Assembly (NCBI RefSeq): GCF_003952225.1
Contig: NZ_CP034437.1
Location: 5,532,501 to 5,596,500, forward strand
Source of the DNA: Paenibacillus albus
GTDB taxonomy: Bacteria > Bacillota > Bacilli > Paenibacillales > Paenibacillaceae
DNA length: 64,000 bases
Reading direction: 5' to 3'
This document shows, one piece after another, positions 26,118-35,200 of the stretch. Positions within the stretch are counted from its first letter, which is position 1. Every line of letters starts with the position of its first letter. The position numbers were made by a program, and so were the translations under genes. The notes beneath the pieces are model-generated. The model had not been told where the DNA came from and made no database searches. It saw only the letters and a program-made list of their open reading frames with translations.

Positions 26118-26621
26118 CTAAAGCCGGGACTCAATAAGCTGCTTCAGCTGTTCAATATCCTCCTTCGTCGCAGGAGCTTTATTAGGCTTAAGCTTAACAC
26201 TCATCTGGCCTCCGGCTTCAATCGTTGCATATTCAACATCATCGCGGTCGTAGACGCCTGCGGTGCGTAGCTGCGCATCAAGTCCTTCGTTCGTAAGCTT
26301 CAGCGATTCCAACACTCCCAGCTTCAACTTCCCGTTCACAATAATTCGTACTGATTTGCCAAGCCATAATGTACGAATTGGACCATAGCGTGTAATCAAT
26401 GCTCTAATAATTCGCACAGTCAAGATTAGAATGACCGCGGTTCCTAAGGTCCTCCATATGTTCTCATTCTCAACTGGTCGAATGAATAACGGTCCAAGAA
26501 TCAGCATTATCAGCATGTCGACAGTTGTTAATTTCCCGATCGGCGTTCGACCAGTAAACCGTAGCAGAAGCGAGCCCGCAATAATAATGAGTATGGCTTT
26601 CCAAATCCAGTCGTAATGCAT
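26118..26621 (-). CDS. DUF421 (YetF-like) membrane protein
   Basis: About 167 residues: three membrane helices at the N-terminus (the second ends in the conserved RFTGRTPIGKLTTVDM turn) and then a small cytosolic domain with VNGKLKLGVLESLKLTNEGL and the family ending GGQMSVKLKPNKAPATKED. YetF-type proteins are common in spore formers; their function is uncharacterised. The start at 26621 is chosen for a GGGGG ribosome binding site. Its stop is followed by a strong terminator. It is preceded by the broken antiporter gene on the same strand. Confidence 0.88.
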   Translation of the reverse strand: MHYDWIWKAILIIIAGSLLLRFTGRTPIGKLTTVDMLIMLILGPLFIRPVENENIWRTLGTAVILILTVRIIRALITRYGPIRTLWLGKSVRIIVNGKLKLGVLESLKLTNEGLDAQLRTAGVYDRDDVEYATIEAGGQMSVKLKPNKAPATKEDIEQLKQLIESRL

Positions 26622-26660
26622 GGAATACCCCCTATTATGGCATTCATATTCCAAGTCATG

Positions 26661-27811
26661 TTAGGTAATTCGATTGTTGATTTGCGAGAAGAATAGCTTC
26701 AACATTGGCGGCGTAATCAACGTAGTCAAGATAATCACCATAACGATTGAAGTGAAATACTTCTCTAACAATAACCCTGATTCTAAACCAGCCACCCCAA
26801 TAATTAATGCCACCTCACCTCTAGAGACCATACCTGAACCGATGGCGAGCGATGAAGTTAGATCAAAGCCGGTTAGGCGCGCTCCAAGTCCACCGCCCAG
26901 CATCTTCGTTGCAACCGCAATAACGGTCATGAGCAGTATAAACCAAATATGACTTACCAAGCCTGTAAAGGTAATATTTAATCCGATGCTGACAAAAAAT
27001 ACGGGTACAAATAGTGTATAGGCGATCGGCTCGACTTTCGTTTCAACATCGTGCTTGTATGCGGTTTGCGAAATGGCTATCCCCCCAGCAAACGCGCCTA
27101 TGATTCCTGCAACGCCCATCGTTTCTGCAAAATATGAAAAGGCAAAACAGACAATGAGAGCAGCGCTCATGACAGCTTCACTAATACGAAGAGGTGCAAT
27201 GAATTTCATGAAGAAGGGAACGAGAAACCATCCTGCAACGATGGTCGCGACTAAAAATAATACCTTCTTAAAGATAAGTACGGCGAGAGATACATCCCCC
27301 CAGGACCAAGAACACTCATCATTACGGCAAGGAGAACAACTACAATTACATCATCCACAACTGCAGCTCCCAGAATGGTCGTGCCCTCTTTGGAGTCTAA
27401 TCGATTCATCTCTTTTAACGTTTGGACCGATATGCTAACCGAGGTCGCACAGAGCAATAATCCAATGAATAGCGACTGCGTATTGGATAGTCCGAGTGCA
27501 ATAGATAAGGCATATCCACCGATAAAAGGGAGAAGAATCCCACCAATCGCTACCGCGAACGATGCCTTCCAATTTTCTCGCAATTTATCCAAGTCCGTTT
27601 CTAATCCCGCGATAAACATGAGCAACAGAACACCGATTTCCGAAAAATGCGAAATCAACGCATCGGGATGGATCCATCCGAGAATTGCAGGTCCCAGAAT
27701 AATACCTGCAATCAGCTTGCCAAGCACCGCAGGTTGTCCGATCCGAACCGACAAATCGCCAGCAATCTTCGTTGACAATATAATCAGCACCAGGTATAGC
27801 AGAACTTCCAC
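26661..27811 (-). pseudogene. Frameshifted CPA2-type cation/proton antiporter
   Basis: Two frames together make a normal antiporter of about 383 residues with roughly a dozen membrane helices. The first frame (27811-27251) has the GQPAVLGKLIAGIILGP and AAVVDDVIVV signatures; its double Asp is the ion-binding pair of NapA/Kef-type exchangers. The second (from about 27296 down) continues as DVSLAVLIFKKVLF. The break falls in a run of six G on the minus strand (27296-27301); seven would restore P-G-G-D. This is either a slippage mutation, a contingency tract or a sequencing error. Confidence 0.85.
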
Positions 27812-27835
27812 GTTGAATCATACCTCTTGATGTTT

Positions 27836-29218
27836 TTAGTTACCTTTTCGGTTTCTTCTTTTCAAATAGGAATGCTTGCTGTTTATTAAGTTTTTCAGAT
27901 CGGAACGGAAAAACACATCACGCAATTCTTTCGGTTTAAAGGGGATTAAAGGACTGAAATATGGCACATTTATGCTTTTAAGCATAACCACATGAATCAT
28001 CGTTAAACCGGTGAGTAAAATCACGCCGGGCAATCCAAACAATATCGCAGCCAATAAGTATGCATTGCTCAATACTGAGATAGTTGTTGATAAGCCACGG
28101 CTCGAAAACAAAAAAGTTATCACATATGAAAAAGTTATAACAAGCAAGCAAAAAGGGCTAATTATTTTTAATTTCACTAAGCTTTCAGTAATTAATATCG
28201 TAGAGATAAAAGCAAAGAATGTTGTAAGATTTTGATTAACCCTAAACATGCCGTCGGTTAGAATTTTTAACAGAACTGTTAATAATATTACGCTTATAAA
28301 TGGTGATACTAACATATCCTTCGGATAGAACAACTTATATATTTTTTTAGAAAACACATCACTTTTATACAGTAATACATATGCTGCTGATGAATGAGTA
28401 GCTAAAAAGTAGGAAAGAGTCTTAATGAATCTCTTCGAATAACTCCCATAAGATGAATAGTATTCTTCGGGAGATTGAAAGAAGCTAATAAACAAAGATG
28501 GACAAATTATTCCATGTGGTGTGTTGTCCACAAATACAACAACCTTCCCCTCTAAAATAGCACTTGCTGCTATGTCCGGTGCCTCAGTTTGGGAGGTCAT
28601 TGGAAATATGGTCATTTTATTCTTTTTGAGTGCTCCTTCGACAATAGCTGCCTGTAGTACGTACTTCACATGTATGTTGTTTATTCGTTTTTTCACTTCA
28701 TGAAGCACTTCGTTATCTACAATATTTCTCATATATGCGAGTGAAATAGTCGTAGGCGTTAATGTGCCTTTTTCGATGTTTTCAACCATGAAATCAGGTG
28801 TTTTGAGAATGCCTCTTAAGATGCTAATATTGGTAGCAGCTTTTTCCGTGAAACCCACATGTAATCCTTGCGGATTCCTCTCGGTTAGGGCTTCGCCTAC
28901 CGGACGTTCCTTCCACATCGCAACATCAACAATTGTCATGTTACCCGAGACATTATACACAACCACTGCATTGCCCTGTATGATCGCCTTTATAGATTCA
29001 TTTGTGGTGTTAGACAGCACCATCTTCGCTGTTTTGAGACCAGCGTTAACATTATGTACAAGTGGCGATATTACATGTTCCTCTAATCTCTCCGTATTAA
29101 TCAAACCGTCAATATAAAAAACGGAAGCCTGTATTGCACCGTCATTGTCGATATTCCTGATTACGATATCGGAACTATTACCTAACGCGTTTTGGATCTC
29201 TAATGCATTTTTATGCAT
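27836..29218 (-). CDS. GerA-family spore germination protein (orphan A-type subunit)
   Basis: About 460 residues of the GerA/GerK A-subunit family: an N-terminal soluble domain starting ALGNSSDIVIRNID, then VVFVDNTPHGII and FFQSPEEYYSSYG just before the membrane half, and four to six helices. GerA subunits sit in the inner spore membrane and, with B and C partners, sense germinants. No B or C gene is adjacent. The membrane half is divergent: the usual REGVPFP-type stretch is not recognisable. The start at 29218 (GGGAG 8 nt upstream) is preferred, but 29248 also has a usable site. Confidence 0.82.
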   Translation of the reverse strand: MHKNALEIQNALGNSSDIVIRNIDNDGAIQASVFYIDGLINTERLEEHVISPLVHNVNAGLKTAKMVLSNTTNESIKAIIQGNAVVVYNVSGNMTIVDVAMWKERPVGEALTERNPQGLHVGFTEKAATNISILRGILKTPDFMVENIEKGTLTPTTISLAYMRNIVDNEVLHEVKKRINNIHVKYVLQAAIVEGALKKNKMTIFPMTSQTEAPDIAASAILEGKVVVFVDNTPHGIICPSLFISFFQSPEEYYSSYGSYSKRFIKTLSYFLATHSSAAYVLLYKSDVFSKKIYKLFYPKDMLVSPFISVILLTVLLKILTDGMFRVNQNLTTFFAFISTILITESLVKLKIISPFCLLVITFSYVITFLFSSRGLSTTISVLSNAYLLAAILFGLPGVILLTGLTMIHVVMLKSINVPYFSPLIPFKPKELRDVFFRSDLKNLINSKHSYLKRRNRKGN

Positions 29219-29336
29219 GGAAAGCACTCCCAATTGAAATGTAGCCATAGTGTGCCCTCTTTTTGTGCTATCATTCCAACCACTTATCGAACTATCTATA
29301 TGTATCCCGACACGACTCAAGGTAAATATCTCCACA

Positions 29337-29363
29337 CCAAACTTTTTGCTCCCCTGGTACGTC
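29337..29363 (+). promoter_or_regulatory. ECF-type promoter before the sigma gene
   Basis: CCAAACTTTTT followed by CGTC at 29360, with 17 nt between AAAC and CGTC and then TTAG, fits the AAC/CGTC pattern of SigM/SigV-type factors. It shares the same -35 block and spacing with the promoter at 30814-30840. Confidence 0.65.
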
Positions 29364-29403
29364 TTAGTTTTACGGCCCTTATCGTAAAGGAGAGTTACTC
29401 GTC

Positions 29404-29919
29404 ATGTTTGCTTCCCCTTCTTCAAAGGAAGTGCTGCAATGCATTTTACAACACAAAGAAAACGCTTATCGTTTGGCATATACATACGTCAGGAATCCCG
29501 ATGACGCGCTGGACATTATTCAAGAAGCCATTCAGAAAGCTCTAGCCGCCTCAAAGTCACTCAAAGATGTTGCCCAGGCTAAGAGTTGGTTCTATCGCAT
29601 CGTCATAAACGCTGCGTTAGACTTTTTGAGAAAGAAGAAAAACGTTGTTACGCTAGATGAGGAGACGCTCCAAACCTTTGGGCTTAGCTCACATGATGCT
29701 TATAAAGACTTTGATTTGGAGTCTGCGATGAATTTGCTCCCTTCTCTATATCGAAGCGTAGTCGTGCTCCGCTACTTCGAAGACATGAAAATTGAAGAAA
29801 TCGCCCAGGTCTTAAACGAAAATGTCAATACGATCAAAACGCGATTATACGAAGCTCTTCGTAAATTGCGCTTGTTCATGAACGATGAAAACTTGAATAA
29901 GGTGGATGGCAATGGTTAA
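29404..29919 (+). CDS. ECF sigma factor (SigV-like)
   Basis: The 171-residue protein has sigma region 2 (YRLAYTYVRNPDDALDIIQEAIQKAL, about 22-47) and region 4 with LPSLYRSVVVLRYFEDMKIEEIAQVL, and no other domain. This is the size and layout of extracytoplasmic-function sigma factors. It directs RNA polymerase to CCAAAC/CGTC promoters, one of which lies before its own gene. It overlaps the downstream anti-sigma gene by 8 nt, the usual coupled arrangement. In B. subtilis the SigV/RsiV pair answers lysozyme. Confidence 0.92.
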   Translation: MFASPSSKEVLQCILQHKENAYRLAYTYVRNPDDALDIIQEAIQKALAASKSLKDVAQAKSWFYRIVINAALDFLRKKKNVVTLDEETLQTFGLSSHDAYKDFDLESAMNLLPSLYRSVVVLRYFEDMKIEEIAQVLNENVNTIKTRLYEALRKLRLFMNDENLNKVDGNG

Positions 29920-30793
29920 CAAGATGACCGAACTGAAGCGACAATATAGCGAAATACCTGTCCCCGAGGGTCTGGACATTATTGTGGATGAAGCAATTCG
30001 CAAACATCTTCATAAGAAGACGTCGCTACGAATACGATGGATCTCTGCTGCAGCCGCAATTGTGACTTTGTTTATTTCCGCTTTAAACATAAGTCCCTCG
30101 TTTGCGAATGCATCTTCGAAGTGGCCAGTGATCGGCCCCCTTGCTAAAGTACTTACGATCCGCGAATACAAGGTTGAAGAACCAACCTATAAAGCCCATA
30201 TTCAAGTACCGGCAATTACCGATCTTGGAGATAAGTCGTTAGAACAACAATTGAATGACAAATATTCTGTGGAGAGCAAACGGCTTTACGCTGAATTTAT
30301 GGCGGAAGTGGAGGATTTGAAGAAAGCCGGCGGTGGAGAAGCTGGCGTGGAAAGCGGATATGTTGTCAAAACCGATACGGATCGCTTGTTATCCGTTGGA
30401 CGCTATGTCACGAATACCGTGGGCTCTTCCTCAACCACATTCAAATACGATACGGTCGACAAAGTGAACCATGTGCTCATTACGCTGCCGAGTCTTTTTA
30501 AGGACGAACGGTATATCGAGATCATCAGCAATAACATTAAGGAACAAATGATAGCAAGGATGAAACAAGACAAGAACGCGTTCTTCTGGGTTTCCGGAAA
30601 TGGGCAGCAAGAATCGGACATGAATTTCAAAGCGATTGAGAAAGATCAAAATTTTTATATTAATCAGGACTACAAGCTTGTTATCTCGTTTGATAAGTAC
30701 GCTGTCGCTCCCGGTTCAATGGGGATCGTCGAATTCGTCATACCCACGGAGCTACTAGATGATGATCTTGTTAATCATGATTACGTAAAATAA
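29912..30793 (+). CDS. RsiV-like anti-sigma factor
   Basis: About 293 residues: a short cytosolic N-terminal region (sigma-binding), one membrane helix (about 43-60, SAAAAIVTLFISALNI) and an extracytoplasmic domain of about 230 residues. That domain resembles the DUF3298/DUF4163 part of RsiV (ending VSFDKYAVAPGSMGIVEFVIP). RsiV holds SigV inactive until lysozyme binding triggers its proteolysis; by homology this protein should do the same with the adjacent sigma factor. The ATG at 29912 follows GGTGG by 6 nt; 29906 is an alternative. Confidence 0.88.
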   Translation: MVNKMTELKRQYSEIPVPEGLDIIVDEAIRKHLHKKTSLRIRWISAAAAIVTLFISALNISPSFANASSKWPVIGPLAKVLTIREYKVEEPTYKAHIQVPAITDLGDKSLEQQLNDKYSVESKRLYAEFMAEVEDLKKAGGGEAGVESGYVVKTDTDRLLSVGRYVTNTVGSSSTTFKYDTVDKVNHVLITLPSLFKDERYIEIISNNIKEQMIARMKQDKNAFFWVSGNGQQESDMNFKAIEKDQNFYINQDYKLVISFDKYAVAPGSMGIVEFVIPTELLDDDLVNHDYVK

Positions 30794-30813
30794 TTCAGTC
30801 TCGGAGAATTCTT

Positions 30814-30840
30814 CCAAACTTTTTAGCGTGGCTCCCCGTC
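30814..30840 (+). promoter_or_regulatory. ECF-type promoter before the copper-amine-oxidase-like gene
   Basis: CCAAACTTTTT (30814-30824) and CGTC (30837-30840) are separated exactly as in the promoter of the sigma gene; ATAG follows. It lies between the anti-sigma stop and the next gene. Confidence 0.65.
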
Positions 30841-30885
30841 ATAGCTATGTGCATCCCACACAATAAGCTTACGGAGGTCATTTCT

Positions 30886-31857
30886 ATGAAGAAAAAAACG
30901 ATTATTGCTGCAGGGTTGACCGCAACCCTGACGTTAGGGCTCGCGGCTGGCGTATACGCATCAGGGCAATTGACTCAAGTGAAGGCATTCTTAAATCCGT
31001 CCGTACACGTCAATGTAGGCGGTAGCCAAATCGAATTAAAAGATGAGGATGGCTCGGCATTGACGCCTCTCGTTTATAATAACCGCACGTATTTGCCCGT
31101 TCGAAGCGTAGCCGGTCAACTCGGTTATGACGTCTATTGGGAAGGATCGTCTCAGACGGCATATTTCACCACAAAAAGCGATTATCTCGAGTATCGAGCA
31201 GATGAGCAATTGATTTTGGACAAATACGGTTACACCTTGCAGATTCCATCATCGTTTGGCGGCAAGCTTCGCCCGACTGTATGGCCGGCAGAATCACTCG
31301 TAGACGGGATTAAATCCGGAGCATTGTCAGTGGGAACTCTTAGCGCGATCGATTTGCTTTACTTGCCTCAAGATGCAGCATCCCCTGAAGCACGAGTTCT
31401 CGCTACCGTAGAAGTTATTGATCAGGCAAAATGGATTGCGGAGAGCCATGATGCTAAAGACTCAGTGTTGGGAACCAAGGGCGAATACGTATACGTCCTA
31501 CGAAACGCGATGGAGAATCCGTTTGGAGCAGGCACCGCAGATAACGCCAGCTACAAGGCGATCATCGATCATTTGACAGCGAGAGGTTATGATCTGGTCC
31601 TCTCCCCTGCCGTTTCGGCAAGCGCGGATATCGTATCTAAGCTAGTCGGCTCTTGGACTGAATCGCGCAAAGGAACGGTAATGGAGTTGACCGCAGATGG
31701 CGTCTTTTATCGCGCTGGCCAAGCGGTTGGGAACTACTTGGTCGTTGACTCGTCCCATATCCGTATTGTTGCGGACATGTCTGATAGCACGGTTGAATTC
31801 GATGTAAACGGAGATACCTTAGAGTTGGCCGGTCAAACGTTCACTCGAAATAAATAG
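30886..31857 (+). CDS. Secreted copper-amine-oxidase N-terminal-domain protein
   Basis: About 323 residues: a signal peptide (MKKKTIIAAGL, cleavage after VYAS) and a copper-amine-oxidase N-terminal-like domain. VHVNVGGSQIELKDEDGS, LVYNNRTYLPVRSVAGQLG and VYWEGSS mark that domain, which is common on Paenibacillus surface proteins. A second domain to the C-terminus is unrecognised. It has no catalytic oxidase domain and is probably a wall-associated stress protein. GGAGG precedes the ATG at 30886. The ECF promoter upstream places it in the sigma regulon. Confidence 0.85.
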   Translation: MKKKTIIAAGLTATLTLGLAAGVYASGQLTQVKAFLNPSVHVNVGGSQIELKDEDGSALTPLVYNNRTYLPVRSVAGQLGYDVYWEGSSQTAYFTTKSDYLEYRADEQLILDKYGYTLQIPSSFGGKLRPTVWPAESLVDGIKSGALSVGTLSAIDLLYLPQDAASPEARVLATVEVIDQAKWIAESHDAKDSVLGTKGEYVYVLRNAMENPFGAGTADNASYKAIIDHLTARGYDLVLSPAVSASADIVSKLVGSWTESRKGTVMELTADGVFYRAGQAVGNYLVVDSSHIRIVADMSDSTVEFDVNGDTLELAGQTFTRNK

Positions 31858-31870
31858 AACTCCATAACAA

Positions 31871-31918
31871 GAAGGGTGCTCGATTCTAGTGGAATCGGCA
31901 CCCTTCATTTGGTTTTTT
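31871..31918 (+). terminator. Terminator after the secreted stress protein
   Basis: GAAGGGTGC (31871-31879) pairs with GCACCCTTC (31898-31906), with an inner CGATTC/GAATCG stem; TT runs follow. Confidence 0.8.
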
Positions 31919-31925
31919 CTGCATA

Positions 31926-32078
31926 TTAGATCGTAGCGTCCTTGGATGACATTGAGCCTGACTCCCTCTCCCCTTTCGATGATAAGAGGTTCGGCGTGGC
32001 TTTCGTCTTAGCGCTTGCTACATCTTTCGTTACAACAACATGATCTCCAGGCTGTAGTGCACAGATCATTCTTTCCAT
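31926..32078 (-). CDS. Possible 50-residue ORF
   Basis: A 50-residue reading starts MERMICALQPGDHVVVTKD and ends with a basic Ser-rich tail. The ribosome binding site is poor and no homologue is recognised. It lies after the terminator of the protease gene on the same strand. It may be noise. Confidence 0.2.
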   Translation of the reverse strand: MERMICALQPGDHVVVTKDVASAKTKATPNLLSSKGERESGSMSSKDATI

Positions 32079-32156
32079 TCTTCTGCGATGTCTCGGCTCA
32101 CCGATATCGACTTAGTTGGGGAAATTCTCATACATAGATTTGGATATTTGCATCGA

Positions 32157-32196
32157 AGAAAAGACCTGCTTCTTCATGAACGAAGAGCAGGCCTTA
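32157..32196 (-). terminator. Terminator after the 1956-residue protease
   Basis: GGCCTGCTCTTC pairs with GAAGAAGCAGGT on the minus strand and is followed by TTTTCTT, 12 nt after the stop. Confidence 0.8.
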
Positions 32197-32206
32197 GTTG
32201 TACTTT

Positions 32207-35200
32207 CTATTGGTTCGTCATAAATTCGGCGTACGTCAGCCAGCGCATCAGCGCCACGGCTGCTTCAGCACGGGTTGCATTCGCTTGCGGCTCAAAAGCA
32301 CCTTCTTTATTGCCTTCAAGAATACCAGCACCTGCCGCTTGTGCGACGGCAGCTTGTGCCCAGCTTGCGATGCTGCCTTTGTCTGTAAAGCTAAGCGGCG
32401 TGAGTTCCGCTTCCGTTTTGCCCGCAAACTTAAGCGCGCCGGCTAGCATAACCGCCATTTCTTCACGCGTAATCGTAGCATTCGGGGCGAATTGGTCCTT
32501 GCTTCGTCCCTTCACGATACCTGCTTCTACGATAGCGTGAACGGCGCTTGCATACCATTTGTCCGCAGCTATGTCCTTGAACGATGTCGCAGTATCCGCC
32601 ATTTCCAAACCAAGCGCTCTTGCTAGCAATGCCGCAAATTCCGCACGCGTCACCGTACTGCTTGGCGAGAATTTATTTGCGGACACCCCTTTAATAAGCT
32701 GTCTGGAAGCGAGCAGTTCAATTTCGCTCTTTGCCCAATGATTGCTCACATCGGCAAACGATTTCGGCGCGATTTGGGCGATACCGTAGAGGCTTGCATG
32801 CGGCGCAAGGATGACGGCTTCTAGTTTACCGGCTTTGTTCGATACGGTTGATGGAATAAAGGATAACTCACCTGTGATTGGATCAACCAGCACAGCCATA
32901 TACGATTTGTCGCTATCTTGACCATCAATTGCAATTGTTCTTGTCACATACGTGCTGCCAAAGTTTGTCAGTTCTTCGGATTTGCCGTTCGCGCTGACCG
33001 TCACCGTGAAGCTGACAACACCAACAATGTTCATGTTGTTCGCCTTGGCGAGCCCGTCAATGCTCTTCTGCTGCTCAGCGGTTGGCGCAGACATCGAGAT
33101 CGTGACTTCCATGCCGCTGATTTCGGAGCCGAGCTTATCAGCGACAGCTTGCCAGTCCGTTGCGCCAAGCGGCAGCTTGAAGCTTGCTTGATCCGTTTCC
33201 AGCACGATGACTGCATTCGGATTTTCCTTCGCTGCATTAGCAAGCAGCCCCGCTGGAAGCACCAGATTGTTACGGTCTGCAGCTTGGTCGACATGAATAA
33301 TGATCGTCTGCTTGCTCGAATCATCCTTCTTCAGCGCTTCTATTGCCTTCTCAAGGCTATCTGCACTTGGCGTAATGGTAAGGCTGGATTTGCCCTCCGG
33401 CGTTTTTCCGGATTCGATCTCGCTATTGCTCGGCTTAAGCACGAGCCCCTCATTACCTTCAACCACAGGGTTCTCCGGGGTACCCCCTACGATAGGAGGC
33501 GCGGAAGATGAAGGCGCATCTGTCGAAACGTCAACGATATTCGATATACCGGCATTCGCTCCACCGGCAATAACGATACGGAACTGATAGTGCGTGCTAG
33601 GCTTTAAGCCTTTTACGGTTACATGATTGGTATCTAGATGAACCGATGCCGACGTCTTTGCTTTCGTCCACGTCAGACCGTCGTCAGCGGATTGATCAAT
33701 GGAGATTGCAGCCGATTCAACCGCAGTCGTCCATTCCAACACTGCTGTGGTGTCGCTAACGGCCTTGCTCTTCAGATCGCTGATTGGTGTCGATACCCCT
33801 AGCTCGTCGACAAGCTCTTGAATGCCTTTGCCATCTAGCGTCGCTTGTGGCGTTGTCGCTACATCCGGTCCGACCTTGAGGAAGTTGGATTCAATAAACT
33901 TCATATCCTTCTCGTCAACAAGACCGTCTTGATTTAAATCCTGGGCTTGATATGGCGCATCCGCCCTCTGATAGTAATGGTCAATCACTTGCTTCGCATC
34001 CACGATATCAATCATGCCATCGCCATTCACGTCACCTGCAAGACTCAGCATTTGAGGCATCATGCCATTCTCCCCAACCCATTCGTCGTACATGGTTCTT
34101 CCCATCTTAACTGAACCTGTGGCGGTCAAATGGCCCGGAATTTCAACGCGGAAATCGGTCTTGTTCTCGCTGACCGGGATCTGATCAAACATAACGCTGC
34201 CGTTTGCGCCTACCACCCCGTTATATGTTTGGCCGTCTACCGTCGCAGTTACTTTAGCGCCGATCGTTGTGTAGTCCTTGGACCAATCCAAATCGCCCGT
34301 GCCATCATGGAAGTTCATGAACGCCTCAGGGTATACGGAGCCTTGAATCATGGAGTGCTTCGGTATCACTTGGAAGCCGTTGATTTGATTGAATACTGGA
34401 ATTTCAATAGGTTTTGCCGTTCCTGCTTTCTTGTAATTAAATTTCTCGATATTCTGTTCAATGTTCATTTTATCGAAACCCGTATAATTCTCGTCATCAA
34501 CCAGCTTGAACGTCACATCGAGGAAGGGCATATCGCCGTCAAAGCCGGTAAAGCCATTCCCTGATACCGAAGCGCCGACGTTTACCACTTTCTTGCTCGT
34601 CCACACTTCGTCATCGCGAATAATCGGCTTATCCACCTTGACAGTTGCTCCCGCCGCATCTGCCATTGCTTTGAAGCCTTCATTTACTTTCACGTTCTCG
34701 AACTGAAGGGATTGATAATAGCTCACATTATATTGGCCTGCAACGAGATCTTCGACATTATTCAAGCTCAGCGTCATCGTTACTTCGTCGCCCAAATATA
34801 TCCTGTCCTTGTCATACTCGGGCACGACATACGGCGAGCCCGCTTTAATAAAGCCGTAATGCTGAAAATCAGCGATGAGATAGCCGTTCGTCGCCAAATC
34901 AATCGGGAATAGAGCAAGTGTCATCGGCTTATCCATTAACGTTTCCGGATCGATGAGATCATCCCTCGTGATACCAAACTTCACATCGCCATTCGCTTCG
35001 ATTTTGAACTCGCCGTCTGGATAGATATTCTGATTCTGATAATAAAACAGACGGTTGGAAGATTGCGTTATGCCAAGCGGCGCCAGCCTCGCGGTTCCTT
35101 CGTCAAACAGGTTCGCATGAACCCAAACCGCTTCCTGGCTGTTGCCGTCGAACTCTTCGGTCGTAAACATGGAATCATCTACTTCATACACGCCGGGCGG

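Noticed and set aside
27251..27811. Two separate antiporter genes
   Set aside because: The two frames join into one complete family member at a G6 tract, so this is one frameshifted gene.
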